The notes under the pieces were generated by a model. That model was not told where the DNA came from. It did no database searches and was given only the letters and a program-made list of their open reading frames with translations. From positions 574,841 through 638,840 of the forward strand of contig NZ_LMFC01000003.1 in assembly GCF_001426705.1 (NCBI RefSeq): a DNA stretch of 64,000 bases. Direction: 5' to 3'. Made by a program: the position numbers and the translations under genes. This document shows, in pieces, positions 24,683-33,136 of this stretch; positions within the stretch are counted from its first letter, which is position 1, and the number at the start of each line of letters is the position of its first letter. This DNA is from Cellulomonas sp. Root485. Lineage in GTDB: Bacteria; Actinomycetota; Actinomycetes; Actinomycetales; Cellulomonadaceae.

Positions 24683-26025
24683 TCGAACCGCATCCGGTGC
24701 GTCCCGTCCGCGTCGACCACGAGCGCGCCGCTGCCGACGATCCCGGCGAGTGCCCCGGTCCCGCTCGACGGCACGATCAGGAAGTGCTCGTCCGACCGGT
24801 CGGTGCCGCTCGTCGAGGCGGCGTGCACGAAGTTGAAGGTGCCCGAGCGCCCGTCGAGGCTGCCCTCGAACGACTCCAGGGCGACATAGGTGCCGACGCC
24901 GCGCTCGGGGTCGAACGCCGACGTGAACAGCGTGGTCGACCGGCCCTCGACCGCGCCGGCGTACTGCTTCTCCATCGTGGCGACGCCGACGCCGAGCGCG
25001 GTGACGACCGGCCGCTCCTCCGTGATCGGCACCCCGGTGAACCCGCTGACGGTGAACGTTCCCTCGGTGATCATGCGCGGCACGCTAGCGCTCGCCACCG
25101 ACACCAGCTCGGCCCCCAGCACGGCCAGCTCGTCCCGGACCGCCGCAGGCTCCAGCACCTGCACCGCGGCCCCGAACCCGGCGAGCTTCTCGGCGACCGA
25201 CCGCGCGGTGTGCGATGCGACCTCCAGCCGCACGCGACCGTCGCCGTCGGAGCCCAGGACCGTGACGTGCCGCCCGAACTGGTCCCGGACGACGCGCACG
25301 AGGAACGGCGTGGTCGTCACGGCGGCCGTCACGCGCGAGCGCCGCTGCTCGACCTCGTCGACCACCGACTCCCAGATCCCGGCGACGTCCAGGTCGTCGG
25401 GCCGGGGCGCCGGGCTGTCCAGCACCGTCAGGCCGACGATCCGGTCGAGCCGGAACGTCCGGCGTCCGGCGGGCGTGCCGGCGACGAGGTACCAGAGGTC
25501 GCCCTTGTCGACGAGCGCCCACGGGTCGACGGTCCGCTCGGACTCGCCGCCGCGCCCGCTGTACGTCAGCGCCACCTGCCGCCGACGGACGACCGCACCC
25601 TGCAGCTGCTCGACCCACGGCTGCCGCGCCCGGGCGGCAGACCCCCAGCCGACGGGGTCCACCACCACCGCACGCCCGGCGGCCTCGGCCTCCGCGCGGA
25701 ACGTCGCCGGGAGCGCGCGGACGAGCTTGCGCAGGGCGGAGGTCGCGTCGGCGGACCGGTCGGACGACGACCCGACCAGCAGGAACAGGGCCTGGGCCTC
25801 GGAGGCGGTCAGCCCGGTCAGGTCGGTGCGGGCGCCGCCGACGAGCGACCAGCCGCCGCCGCGTCCCGGCTGCGGGTACACGGGGATGCCCGCCGTGGAC
25901 AGCGCCTCGAGGTCACGACGGGCTGTCGCGACGGAGACCTCGAGCTCGTCGGCCACCTCGGCGGCAGTCACCCGCCCGCGCGCCTGCATCAGCAGGAGGG
26001 TGGCCACCAACCGGTCTGCGCGCAT
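24667..26025 (-). CDS. WYL-domain transcriptional regulator fused to a DUF3224 domain
   Basis: 452 residues. Residues about 1-60 are a DeoR-type HTH (MRADRLVATLLLMQARGRVTAAEVADELEVSVATARRDLEAL). Residues about 130-320 contain the WYL domain (ALVDKGDLWYLVAGTPAGRRTFRLDRIVGLTVLD) and the WCX region. From about residue 325 comes a complete DUF3224 beta-barrel (EGTFTVSGF..., GSLDGRSGTFNFVH, VPSSGTGALAGIVGSGAL, FDYTLD). The frame is continuous with no stop between, so this is a real fusion; DUF3224 is normally a separate small protein. A perfect palindrome lies 20 bases upstream. It probably regulates itself and the divergent VOC gene, with DUF3224 as a possible ligand sensor. Confidence 0.82.
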   Translation of the reverse strand: MRADRLVATLLLMQARGRVTAAEVADELEVSVATARRDLEALSTAGIPVYPQPGRGGGWSLVGGARTDLTGLTASEAQALFLLVGSSSDRSADATSALRKLVRALPATFRAEAEAAGRAVVVDPVGWGSAARARQPWVEQLQGAVVRRRQVALTYSGRGGESERTVDPWALVDKGDLWYLVAGTPAGRRTFRLDRIVGLTVLDSPAPRPDDLDVAGIWESVVDEVEQRRSRVTAAVTTTPFLVRVVRDQFGRHVTVLGSDGDGRVRLEVASHTARSVAEKLAGFGAAVQVLEPAAVRDELAVLGAELVSVASASVPRMITEGTFTVSGFTGVPITEERPVVTALGVGVATMEKQYAGAVEGRSTTLFTSAFDPERGVGTYVALESFEGSLDGRSGTFNFVHAASTSGTDRSDEHFLIVPSSGTGALAGIVGSGALVVDADGTHRMRFDYTLD

Positions 26026-26044
26026 GTCGTCAGGATCGCAAACA

Positions 26045-26067
26045 AAGTGCTCAGAAGGTGAGCACTT
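26045..26067. promoter_or_regulatory. Perfect operator between WYL regulator and VOC gene
   Basis: AAGTGCTCA and TGAGCACTT are perfect 9-base arms around GAAGG. The element fills the 61-base gap between divergent starts (26025 and 26087), so it most likely binds the WYL-DUF3224 regulator and controls both genes. Confidence 0.7.
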
Positions 26068-26086
26068 AGACGGGGAGAGTGGAGAC

Positions 26087-26497
26087 ATGACAGATACGAC
26101 AAGCACCTACAGCGGCTTTCGGGGTCTCGCCAACGTCTCCTTCTTCGCCGACGACCTCGACGCCGCCCGCACCTGGTACACCGAGGTCTTCGGCGTCGAG
26201 CCGTACTTCGTCCGCGAGGGGTACGTCGAGTTCCGGATCGGCGACCACCTCGACGAGCTCGGGATCATCGACCGCCGCTACGTCCCGGACGGTGGCGGAC
26301 CCAGCGGCGCCGTCGTGTCGTGGCACGTCGACGACCTCGCCGGCACGTTCGACCGCCTGATCGCCCTGGGCGCGACCGAGCACGAGGGTGTCCGCGAGCG
26401 CGGTGGCGGCTTCATCACCGCGTCGGTGGTCGACCCGTTCGGCAACCTCCTGGGCATCATGACCAACCCGCACTGGCTGGAGATCACGAACGCCTGA
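26087..26497 (+). CDS. VOC-family (glyoxalase/dioxygenase superfamily) protein
   Basis: 136 residues with two beta-alpha-beta-beta-beta modules: [43 protein letters not shown] and [27 protein letters not shown], ending [15 protein letters not shown]. Members bind a divalent metal or act as small-molecule binding proteins; the substrate is unknown. It has GGAGAC before the ATG at 26087. It is divergent from the WYL regulator across a perfect operator and its end overlaps the epoxide hydrolase gene by 14 bases. Confidence 0.85.
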   Translation: MTDTTSTYSGFRGLANVSFFADDLDAARTWYTEVFGVEPYFVREGYVEFRIGDHLDELGIIDRRYVPDGGGPSGAVVSWHVDDLAGTFDRLIALGATEHEGVRERGGGFITASVVDPFGNLLGIMTNPHWLEITNA

Positions 26498-27638
26498 CCG
26501 CCCGGAAGAACTCCCGCACGTCGTCGACCAGCAGCTCCGGCTCCTCGAGGGCCGCGAAGTGACCGCCCCGGTCCTCGACGTCGGTCCACCGGACGATCGT
26601 GTGGTCCCGCTCGGCGTACCGACGGATCCCGACATCGTGCGCGAACACGATGACGGCCGTCGGTACGCCGCTCGGCGGGGCCTTCTCGCCCCACGCGGTG
26701 TCCTGCGCGTAACCGACGTACGCGGCCGACGCGGAGGTGTCGGTCAGCCAGTAGAGCATCACGTCGGTGAGCAACCGGTCGATGCCGAGGATGTCCTCGG
26801 GCGGCGTCTCAGCGGGGAACGTCCAGGCGCGGAGCTTGTCGACGATCCACGCCAGCTGTCCGACCGGGGAGTCCGCGAGCGCGGCGCCGATCGTCGCCGG
26901 CCGGGTGCCCTGGATGGAGATGTAGCCGAACTCGGCCTGCATGAACTCACCGATGCGCCGCAGCCGGTCCCGTTCGAGGTCGGTCAGCGAGCCGAGCTCG
27001 TCGGCACCGAGCTCGTGGAACGGCATGCCGATGTTCCCGTTGAGGTGGACGCCGACCACGGCGTCGGGCGCGACGCGGGCGACCTCCGGCGAGACGGCCG
27101 CGCCGATGTCACCGCCCTGCACGCCGTAGCGGTCGTACCCGAGCCGGCTCATCAGCTCGGCCCAGACGCGACCGATGTGGGCCGGGCCCCAGCCGCTCTC
27201 GTGCACCGGCCCCGAGAACCCGAACCCGGGCAGCGACGGGATCACGACGTGGAACGCGTCGGCGGCGGACCCGCCGTGCGCGACGGGGTCGGTCAGGGGT
27301 CCGACGAGGTCGAGGAACTCGATGTACGACCCCGGCCACCCGTGCGTGAGGACGAGCGGGAGTGCGTCGGGCTCCGCCGAGCGGACGTGCACGAAGTGGA
27401 TCCGCTGCCCGTCGATCTCGGTCACGAACTGCGGGAACGCGTTGAGGGCGGCCTCCTGCGCACGCCAGTCGTACGAGTCGCGCCAGTACGTGACCAGGTG
27501 GGCCAGGTAGGACGTGGGCACGCCGGTGGACCAGTCGTCTCCGGGCAGGGGCGCGCTCAGGTGCGTCCGGTGCAGGCGCTCGCTCAGGTCGTCGAGCTGC
27601 GCCTGGGGGATGTCGATGGCGAACGGTTCGATGCTCAT
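26484..27638 (-). CDS. Epoxide hydrolase (alpha/beta-hydrolase, EHN N-terminal domain)
   Basis: 384 residues. The N-terminal EHN domain ([25 protein letters not shown]) is typical of epoxide hydrolases. The alpha/beta core has the oxyanion motif HGWPGS, the nucleophile Asp in GVQGGDIGA, and the catalytic His in [15 protein letters not shown]. Such enzymes open epoxides to diols in detoxification. The start is ATG at 27638 with no Shine-Dalgarno sequence, but TAGCGT lies seven bases upstream, as in leaderless genes. It follows the AlkD-like gene on the same strand by ten bases. Confidence 0.9.
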   Translation of the reverse strand: MSIEPFAIDIPQAQLDDLSERLHRTHLSAPLPGDDWSTGVPTSYLAHLVTYWRDSYDWRAQEAALNAFPQFVTEIDGQRIHFVHVRSAEPDALPLVLTHGWPGSYIEFLDLVGPLTDPVAHGGSAADAFHVVIPSLPGFGFSGPVHESGWGPAHIGRVWAELMSRLGYDRYGVQGGDIGAAVSPEVARVAPDAVVGVHLNGNIGMPFHELGADELGSLTDLERDRLRRIGEFMQAEFGYISIQGTRPATIGAALADSPVGQLAWIVDKLRAWTFPAETPPEDILGIDRLLTDVMLYWLTDTSASAAYVGYAQDTAWGEKAPPSGVPTAVIVFAHDVGIRRYAERDHTIVRWTDVEDRGGHFAALEEPELLVDDVREFFRAVRRS

Positions 27639-27645
27639 ACGGACA

Positions 27646-27651
27646 ACGCTA
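27646..27651 (-). promoter_or_regulatory. -10 element for a leaderless epoxide hydrolase transcript
   Basis: TAGCGT on the minus strand (27651-27646), seven bases before the ATG at 27638, fits the TAnnnT plus 6-7 base spacing of leaderless actinobacterial genes. It overlaps the stop codon of the upstream AlkD-like gene. No Shine-Dalgarno sequence is present. Confidence 0.4.
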
Positions 27652-28383
27652 GGAGCGTGAGCGGACAGTTCCTGTCCTCTTCTTGGCGCCCATGTAGTGC
27701 GCGCGAACCTCGGGGGAGAGCCTCTCCAGCGAGTACCGCAACGCGGTCCGCGGCATCGTCGCCGCATGGTCGTCGAGGAACGCCAGCAGCCGAGCCTCGT
27801 CCTGCTTGCCGGCCTCGCGCAGCATCCACCCGACCGCCTTGTGCATCAGGTCGTGCGGGTCGCGCTCCAGCAGCGCGGCCAGGGCGAACGTGTCGTCCAG
27901 GGACCCGGCGCGGGTCAGCCGGAAGGTCGCGACGATCGCGATCCGGCGCTCCCACATCACGTCCGACGCGGCGAGCCGGTAGAGGATCTCGTCCGGCAGC
28001 CCGGCGAGCACCGCGCGACCGAGGACGTCCGGTGCGCTCAGGTCCACCAGGTCCCAGTTGTTCACGCGGTCGGTCCGCCGCAGGTAGAGGTCGAGCAGCT
28101 CCCGACGGCGCTCCGGTGACGTCCTCGCAGCCGCGCACTGCAACGCCATGATCTTCAGCGCGGCCAGCCGCACCTCGTGCCGCTCGTCCTCGAGCAGCTC
28201 CTCCAGGTCTGCGACGGACAGGCCGAGGTCCTGCTTGGCGACCGCCGTCACCTGCGGCACCGTCAGCCCGAGGAACACGTCACCCTCGCCGTACTGCCCC
28301 GGGCCGGTCTGGAAGAACTGCGCCATCCCGGCCGCCCGCTCCGGGTCGGCGAGCGCGACGAGCCGCTCGACGACGTCACTCAT
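27649..28383 (-). CDS. AlkD-like DNA alkylation repair protein (HEAT-repeat glycosylase family)
   Basis: 244 residues built of helical HEAT-like repeats: [61 protein letters not shown], and [48 protein letters not shown]. These match the AlkD/AlkC superfamily that removes alkylated purines; NNWDLVD and the aromatic/acidic residues of the DNA-facing groove are present. The ATG at 28383 overlaps the PrmC-like stop by ATGA, so the two are co-expressed. Confidence 0.88.
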   Translation of the reverse strand: MSDVVERLVALADPERAAGMAQFFQTGPGQYGEGDVFLGLTVPQVTAVAKQDLGLSVADLEELLEDERHEVRLAALKIMALQCAAARTSPERRRELLDLYLRRTDRVNNWDLVDLSAPDVLGRAVLAGLPDEILYRLAASDVMWERRIAIVATFRLTRAGSLDDTFALAALLERDPHDLMHKAVGWMLREAGKQDEARLLAFLDDHAATMPRTALRYSLERLSPEVRAHYMGAKKRTGTVRSRS

Positions 28384-29201
28384 CGGACGCTCGTCCCAGC
28401 ACGGGTCCCATCGTCTCGCCCGGAGCCTGCGGTCGTCGACCAGGTCCCGACGACCACCGTCGCGCCGGCATCCTCGTCCACGACGACCCGCGCCGCGAGC
28501 CCCCCCGCCGTGAACGCCTCCATCGCCGCGTTCGCCTGCGCCTCGCTCGTCTCCACCAGCAGGTGCCCGCCCGGCGCCAGCCACCGCGGCGCCACGGCGG
28601 CGACCCGGCGCAGCACGTCGAGCCCGTCGGCGCCGCCATCCAGCGTCACCCGCGGCTCGTGGTCGCGCGCCTCGGGCGGCATCATCGCGATGTCGTCGGT
28701 CGGCACGTACGGCACATTGGCGACGAGCAGGTCGACGCGGCCTCGGAGCGACGCGGGCAGCGGCTCGTCGAGATTCCCCTCGAACACCTGACCGCCGACG
28801 GTCGCCACGTTCCGCCGCGCACAGCGGACGGCCGCGGGCTCGACGTCGGCGGCGTAGAGCTCGACCGGGAGCAGGTGCGCCAGCGCGACGCCCAACGCCC
28901 CGGAGCCGCAGCACAGGTCGAGCACCACCACGGGCCCGTCGGCCAGCCGCGCCGCCTCCCGCACCAGCACCTCGGTCCGCCGCCGCGGCACGAACACCCC
29001 CGGGTCGATCTCGATCCGCAGCCCGCAGAACTCCGCCCAGCCGACGATCACCTCGAGCGGCTCCCCGGCGACCCGCCGCTCGACCATCCGCACGAGGTCG
29101 TCGCCCGCGGCAGCGTCGAGCAGCAGCGCCGCCTCGTCCTCGGCGAACACGCAGCCGGCCGCACGCAGCGTCGCGGTGATCTGAGCGTGGGTGGCGGGCA
29201 C
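28380..29201 (-). CDS. PrmC/HemK-like protein N5-glutamine methyltransferase paralogue
   Basis: 273 residues. The SAM site is VLDLCCGSGALGVALAH, with the preceding PGVFVPRRRTEVLV typical of HemK/PrmC. The usual glutamine-binding NPPY is NVPY here (LLVANVPYVP), which suggests a paralogue rather than the housekeeping release-factor methyltransferase. The substrate could be a glutamine in another protein. GTG at 29201 lacks a Shine-Dalgarno sequence, but TAGCCT lies seven bases upstream, so the transcript may be leaderless. It is coupled by ATGA to the AlkD-like gene. Confidence 0.82.
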   Translation of the reverse strand: MPATHAQITATLRAAGCVFAEDEAALLLDAAAGDDLVRMVERRVAGEPLEVIVGWAEFCGLRIEIDPGVFVPRRRTEVLVREAARLADGPVVVLDLCCGSGALGVALAHLLPVELYAADVEPAAVRCARRNVATVGGQVFEGNLDEPLPASLRGRVDLLVANVPYVPTDDIAMMPPEARDHEPRVTLDGGADGLDVLRRVAAVAPRWLAPGGHLLVETSEAQANAAMEAFTAGGLAARVVVDEDAGATVVVGTWSTTAGSGRDDGTRAGTSVR

Positions 29202-29208
29202 GGCGGGA

Positions 29209-29214
29209 AGGCTA
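29209..29214 (-). promoter_or_regulatory. -10 element for the PrmC-like gene
   Basis: TAGCCT on the minus strand (29214-29209), seven bases before GTG at 29201. It matches the TAnnnT and spacing seen at other leaderless candidates in the window and overlaps the stop of the PPOX gene. Confidence 0.35.
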
Positions 29215-29601
29215 CGCCCCGGTGATGCGCAGGATCACCCGGTTGTCGTCGCCCTTGCGGCCCAGCTTCTCGATGCCCATCATCACGCGGTACTCCAGGC
29301 CGTACTTCTCCAGCATGATCGCGTTGCACCGCTCGCGCGCGGCGGCGTCGTCGAGGACCTCCCCGACTCCCGGCACGACCACCGCGTCGTCGTCGACGTT
29401 CCCCAGGCGGCTGCTCGGCGACAGCTCGACGCGCGGATCCCGGCGCAGTCGCTTGACCTTGCCGCTGCCCCTCGGGGTCGTCACGAGCAGCGCGTCGCCG
29501 TCGCGGCCCACCCACACGGTCGTCGGGACACCGACGCCGGACTTCCGGAACGTGGTCAGGGAGATGAAGCCCTCGTCGGCCAGGGAATCGATCGTCGTCA
29601 T
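29212..29601 (-). CDS. PPOX-class F420-dependent oxidoreductase-like protein
   Basis: 129-residue split-barrel flavin/deazaflavin protein: GFISLTTFRKSGVGVPTTVWVGRDGDALLVTTPRGSGKVKRLRRDPRVELSPSSRLG is the typical cofactor-binding half, followed by EVLDDAAARERCNAIMLEKYGLEYRVMMGIEKL and DNRVILRITG. Relatives use F420 or FMN to reduce small molecules. The start at 29601 gives the standard N-terminus. It lies ten bases before the PrmC-like gene on the same strand and is probably in one unit with it. A hairpin upstream isolates it from the membrane-protein gene. Confidence 0.82.
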   Translation of the reverse strand: MTTIDSLADEGFISLTTFRKSGVGVPTTVWVGRDGDALLVTTPRGSGKVKRLRRDPRVELSPSSRLGNVDDDAVVVPGVGEVLDDAAARERCNAIMLEKYGLEYRVMMGIEKLGRKGDDNRVILRITGA

Positions 29602-29622
29602 CGGGCGATGGTCACCCATGCA

Positions 29623-29659
29623 CGAGACGGCCGCACCCCGTGGGGGTACGGCCGTCTCG
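29623..29659. terminator. Strong hairpin after the DUF5684-like gene
   Basis: CGAGACGGCCG (29623-29633) and CGGCCGTCTCG (29649-29659) pair perfectly over 11 bases, with an inner ACCCC/GGGGT pair continuing the stem. It stands between the stop of the 29672 gene and the start of the PPOX gene, so it is a likely terminator. No long T-run follows. Confidence 0.6.
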
Positions 29660-29671
29660 GGGAGTGCTGGG

Positions 29672-30091
29672 TCAGGCGGTGGCGTAGCCGCCGATGCGCT
29701 CGCCGCCCGTGGCGCCCTGGTAGGGCTTGGAGTCGTAGCCGAGGATGTACAGGAAGATGATGCTGAGGAAGATCAGGCCGACGGTGAAGCCGGCGCCGTG
29801 GCCGAACGAGGTCGACAGACCGTGGTAGACGAGGACCAGGATCACGATGTTCACGATCGGGATCAGGAGCAGGACGATCCACCAGATCGGCTTGCCCGAG
29901 ATCTTGATCAGGACGATGGTGTTCCAGATCGGGACGAAGGCCTGCCAGATGGGCTCGTCCGCCTTCTTGAAGACGCCCACCAGGGCGAATGCGACGAGCA
30001 GGTAGCCGATGAGGCCACCGACGAGGGCGCCTGCGCCGCCGCCCGCAGCAGCGGTCGTGTTGGCCACCTCGGTGGCGAGAGTTGTGATCAT
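29672..30091 (-). CDS. Small polytopic membrane protein, DUF5684-like
   Basis: 139 residues with about four hydrophobic segments: ALVGGLIGYLLVAFALVGVF, then a loop KKADEPIWQAFVPIWNTIVLIKISGKPIWWIVLLLIPIVNIVILVLVYHGLS, and FTVGLIFLSIIFLYILGY. The 'W.aFvPiwN...l....gkp.Ww..ll.iP.vni' pattern is that of DUF5684, often seen near signal peptidase-type proteins; function unknown. The ATG at 30091 lacks a Shine-Dalgarno sequence, but TACTCT lies six bases upstream, which suggests a leaderless mRNA. Confidence 0.8.
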   Translation of the reverse strand: MITTLATEVANTTAAAGGGAGALVGGLIGYLLVAFALVGVFKKADEPIWQAFVPIWNTIVLIKISGKPIWWIVLLLIPIVNIVILVLVYHGLSTSFGHGAGFTVGLIFLSIIFLYILGYDSKPYQGATGGERIGGYATA

Positions 30092-30097
30092 GGGCGG

Positions 30098-30103
30098 AGA
30101 GTA
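30098..30103 (-). promoter_or_regulatory. -10 element for the DUF5684-like gene
   Basis: TACTCT on the minus strand (30103-30098), six bases before the ATG at 30091. This spacing would place the transcription start at or next to the A of the start codon. Confidence 0.4.
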
Positions 30104-30182
30104 GCGAGAAACGTCGTCCGCCGTGACCGGTTTGGCCGCACGTCTCACCGTGTCTTTCTGGGAGCCACCTGTGCGGCTGAGC

Positions 30183-30213
30183 GGCCGCCGCGGGTGCGTG
30201 CCCCGCAGCGGCC
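30183..30213. terminator. Hairpin after the secreted hypothetical gene
   Basis: GGCCGC (30183-30188) and GCGGCC (30208-30213) with inner CGGG/CCCG pairs form a GC-rich stem-loop just beyond the stop at 30224 on the minus strand. It is a likely terminator for that gene. Confidence 0.5.
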
Positions 30214-30223
30214 CGAGGTCGAC

Positions 30224-30625
30224 TCAGAAGTAGCCGTTGACGTTCGCGGTGCTGGTGCTGAAACCAGGACCGGAGACCTTGGCGAAGATCTCGTCGCGGC
30301 CCTCCCAGTCCTCGTTGAGCGTGCCGTGCCAGACCAGCGCGTACAGGGCGAACTCCCCGCCGATCACCTGACCGCTGCGGGACACGCCCAGGTCGTCGTT
30401 GAACACGGGGTCGTCGCCGATCAGCCGCATGCCGACGGTCCCGCTGCTGGCGTTGATGTGTCCCGAGACCACTACGTCGTAGTAGCCCGGGTGCTCCCCC
30501 GAGGGAGTGATGTAGAGCGTCGCGTACTGCGCTGCGGCCGAGGCCGGCACCGCCCCACCGACGACCCCTGCGGCGACCAGCGCCACGCTCGCCCCGGTGG
30601 CGAGCAGCTTCCTGCGTGTGTTCAT
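30224..30625 (-). CDS. Small secreted hypothetical protein
   Basis: 133 residues. The signal peptide MNTRRKLLATGASVALVAAG...ends with PASA|AAQY. The mature domain of about 100 residues is strand-rich (YATLYITPSGEHPGYYDVVVSGHI, VGMRLIGDDPVFNDDLGVS, GGEFALYALVWHGTLNEDWEGRDEIFAKV) without cysteines. I do not recognise the family; an extracellular beta-sandwich is a guess. AGGGGG precedes the ATG at 30625. It is divergent from the permease operon. Confidence 0.65.
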   Translation of the reverse strand: MNTRRKLLATGASVALVAAGVVGGAVPASAAAQYATLYITPSGEHPGYYDVVVSGHINASSGTVGMRLIGDDPVFNDDLGVSRSGQVIGGEFALYALVWHGTLNEDWEGRDEIFAKVSGPGFSTSTANVNGYF

Positions 30626-30770
30626 GATGTGCCCCCTGCGTGTCTCCCGACCGCGACGTGCGATCGATGGGAAGGAGGAGACCCGGGTAGCGGCAGGAGA
30701 TACGGATTGCCGCGTGTTCGCCCGGCTCCTACGGTGGCTGACGACACACGCCCTCCAGAGAGGCCCGCCC

Positions 30771-32231
30771 ATGACGGTCCCGCAGGCGTCCCTGAGGGCA
30801 CAGCTGTGGCGCAAGAAGCCGATCACCGCCATGACGGTGCGGTCGAGCGAAGGCCTCGAACGGTCCATCGGGACGTTCTCGCTGATGATGTTCGGCGTCG
30901 GGGCGACGGTCGGCACGGGAGTCTTCTTCGTCATGCACGAGGCGGTCCCGGACGCCGGACCCGCCGTGATCGTCTCGTTCGTGCTGGCCGGGCTCGCAGC
31001 GGGCCTGTCCGCGCTGTCCTACGCCGAGATGGCGTCCACGGTGCCCGTCTCCGGGTCGACGTACTCGTACGCCTACGCGACGCTCGGCGAGGTGGTCGCG
31101 ATGGGTGTCGCGGCCTGCCTGCTGCTGGAGTACGGCGTCTCGACGGCGGCCGTCTCGGTCGGCTGGAGCGGCTACCTGAACCAGCTGCTGCACAACCTGT
31201 TCGGCTGGCAGATCCCGACCGCGCTGTCGGCCGCCCCCTGGGACGCCGAGCCGGGCCTCATCAACCTGCCGGCGCTGATCCTGGTCGCGATGTGCGCGCT
31301 CCTGCTGATCCGGGGTGCGTCCGAGTCCGCCAAGGTCAACGCGACGATGGTCGTCATCAAGCTCGCGGTCCTGCTGATGTTCGTCGCGGTCGCGTTCACC
31401 GGCTTCCAGGCCGACAACTTCGCGGACTTCGCCCCCCGGGGCGTCGCGGGCATCACGGCCGCCGCCGGGACGATCTTCTTCACGTTCATCGGCCTCGACG
31501 CCATCTCGACGGCCGGCGACGAGGTGCGAGACCCGCAGCGGACGATGCCGCGCGCCATCCTCGGCGCCCTGGCGATCGTCACCACGATCTACGTCCTCGT
31601 CGCCGTCTCCGCCCTGGGCACGCAGCCGTGGGAGGAGTTCGCCGACCCCGAGCAGGGTGAGGCCGGCCTCGCCAAGATCCTGCAGGACGTGGTCGGGGCG
31701 TCGTGGCCGGGCACCATCCTGTCGGCCGGCGCCGTCATCTCGATCTTCTCGGTGACCCTCGTGACGATGTACGGGCAGACGCGCATCCTCTTCGCTATCG
31801 GTCGCGACGGGCTCCTGCCGCGGGCGTTCGCGCGCGTCAACCCGCGCACCCACACGCCCGTGAACAACACGGTCATCGTCGCGGTCGTCGTCGGCCTGCT
31901 CGCCGCGTTCATCCCGCTCGACTACCTGTGGGACCTGGTGTCCATCGGCACCCTGATCGCCTTCATCGTCGTCTCGGTCGGCGTCATCATCCTGCGCCGC
32001 ACCCGCCCCGACCTGCCCCGCGGGTTCAAGGTCCCCGGCTACCCGGTCACCCCGGTGCTCGCGGTGCTCGCCTGCATCTACATCCTGTCCGGCCTGCACT
32101 GGTACACGTACGCGTGGTTCCTGCTGTGGCTCGCCGTCGTGCTCGGCTTCTACTTCCTGTGGGGGCGCAAGCACTCCCTGCTGCAGCGCGCCGTCCAGGC
32201 CGACCTGATCCACGACGAGGACCGGCGATGA
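30771..32231 (+). CDS. APC-superfamily amino acid permease (cationic amino acid transporter type)
   Basis: 486 residues, about twelve to thirteen membrane helices. The first helix has the APC substrate loop GVGATVGTGVFFVMHE. Further typical blocks are LSYAEMASTVPVSGSTYSYAYATLGE and FFTFIGLDAISTAGDEVRDPQRTMPRAI. The GRDGLLPRAFARVNPRTHTPVNNT loop places it near YfnA/CAT-type permeases for basic or neutral amino acids. AGAGAGG precedes the ATG at 30771. It is followed by a universal stress protein overlapping by ATGA, a common pairing in actinobacteria in which the USP may modulate transport. Confidence 0.92.
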   Translation: MTVPQASLRAQLWRKKPITAMTVRSSEGLERSIGTFSLMMFGVGATVGTGVFFVMHEAVPDAGPAVIVSFVLAGLAAGLSALSYAEMASTVPVSGSTYSYAYATLGEVVAMGVAACLLLEYGVSTAAVSVGWSGYLNQLLHNLFGWQIPTALSAAPWDAEPGLINLPALILVAMCALLLIRGASESAKVNATMVVIKLAVLLMFVAVAFTGFQADNFADFAPRGVAGITAAAGTIFFTFIGLDAISTAGDEVRDPQRTMPRAILGALAIVTTIYVLVAVSALGTQPWEEFADPEQGEAGLAKILQDVVGASWPGTILSAGAVISIFSVTLVTMYGQTRILFAIGRDGLLPRAFARVNPRTHTPVNNTVIVAVVVGLLAAFIPLDYLWDLVSIGTLIAFIVVSVGVIILRRTRPDLPRGFKVPGYPVTPVLAVLACIYILSGLHWYTYAWFLLWLAVVLGFYFLWGRKHSLLQRAVQADLIHDEDRR

Positions 32232-33136
32232 CGATCGTCGTCGGGGCCAACCCGTTCGGCGACCTCCGCGGCGCGATCGACCTCGGCATCACCCTGGCCC
32301 GCACGCTCCCCGAGACCACCGGCGCGAACGTCCTGGTCGTCGCGACGGTCATCCCGCCCGGCTGGACCGTGCCGTCCATGGCGCGCGTCGACGGCGAGAT
32401 GCAGGGGTGGATCGAGGCGCGCGCCGAGGAGGCGAAGACCGCGGTGCGCGAGCTCCTCGCGGGCCGCGCGGACGACCTGACCGTCGAGCTCGTCCGCCTC
32501 ACGGACCGGTCGACACCCCGCGCCCTGGCCACCCTCGCCCAGCAGCGGGACGCCACCGCCCTGGTGCTCGGCTCGTCGCCGGACGGGCCCGAGGGCCGTG
32601 TCGTCGTGGGCTCGACCGCCGACTACCTGCTGCACTCCTCCCCGGTCCCGCTGGCCATCGCCCCCCGGGCGTACCGGTGCGCGCCGAGCACCACCGACGT
32701 GGCCGCGCACCGGCTGACCTGCTCGTTCAGCGGGTCCGGGGTCGCCACGTCGGCCGTGCGCTGGGCAGCTCGGCTCACGCGCGAGATCGACGTGCAGCTG
32801 CGGGTCGCGTCGTTCGGGGTCCGCTCCGCGACGATGTACCCGCCGGAGATCGGCACCGACATCGAGTCCGAGGTCACCGCGCAGTGGCGCGAGCAGATGG
32901 CGGAGGCGCAGGCCGCTCTGCGTCCGGAGCTGGACGAGGACACCGAGCTCGTCGTCGCGTCCGGGACCAGCTGGAGCGAGGCGCTGAGCTCCGTCGACTG
33001 GATGCCCAACGAGCTGCTCGTCCTCGGGTCCTCCAGCGCGGGTACGCTCCAGCGCGTGTTCCTGGGCACCAGCGCGACGAAGATCATCCGGCACTCGCCC
33101 GTGCCCGTCCTCGTCGTGCCGCGCGACGAGCTGTGA
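32228..33136 (+). CDS. Universal stress protein with two USP domains
   Basis: 302 residues in two tandem USP folds. Domain 1 ends with VLGSSPDGPEGRVVVGSTADYLLHSSPVPLAIAPR, which keeps most of the ATP-binding G-x2-G-x9-G(S/T) pattern. Domain 2 ends ELLVLGSSSAGTLQRVFLGTSATKIIRHSPVPVLVVPRDE. Such proteins sense ATP or AMP under stress. It overlaps the permease stop by ATGA and the acetyltransferase start by GTGA, making a tightly coupled three-gene operon. Confidence 0.88.
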   Translation: MTIVVGANPFGDLRGAIDLGITLARTLPETTGANVLVVATVIPPGWTVPSMARVDGEMQGWIEARAEEAKTAVRELLAGRADDLTVELVRLTDRSTPRALATLAQQRDATALVLGSSPDGPEGRVVVGSTADYLLHSSPVPLAIAPRAYRCAPSTTDVAAHRLTCSFSGSGVATSAVRWAARLTREIDVQLRVASFGVRSATMYPPEIGTDIESEVTAQWREQMAEAQAALRPELDEDTELVVASGTSWSEALSSVDWMPNELLVLGSSSAGTLQRVFLGTSATKIIRHSPVPVLVVPRDEL

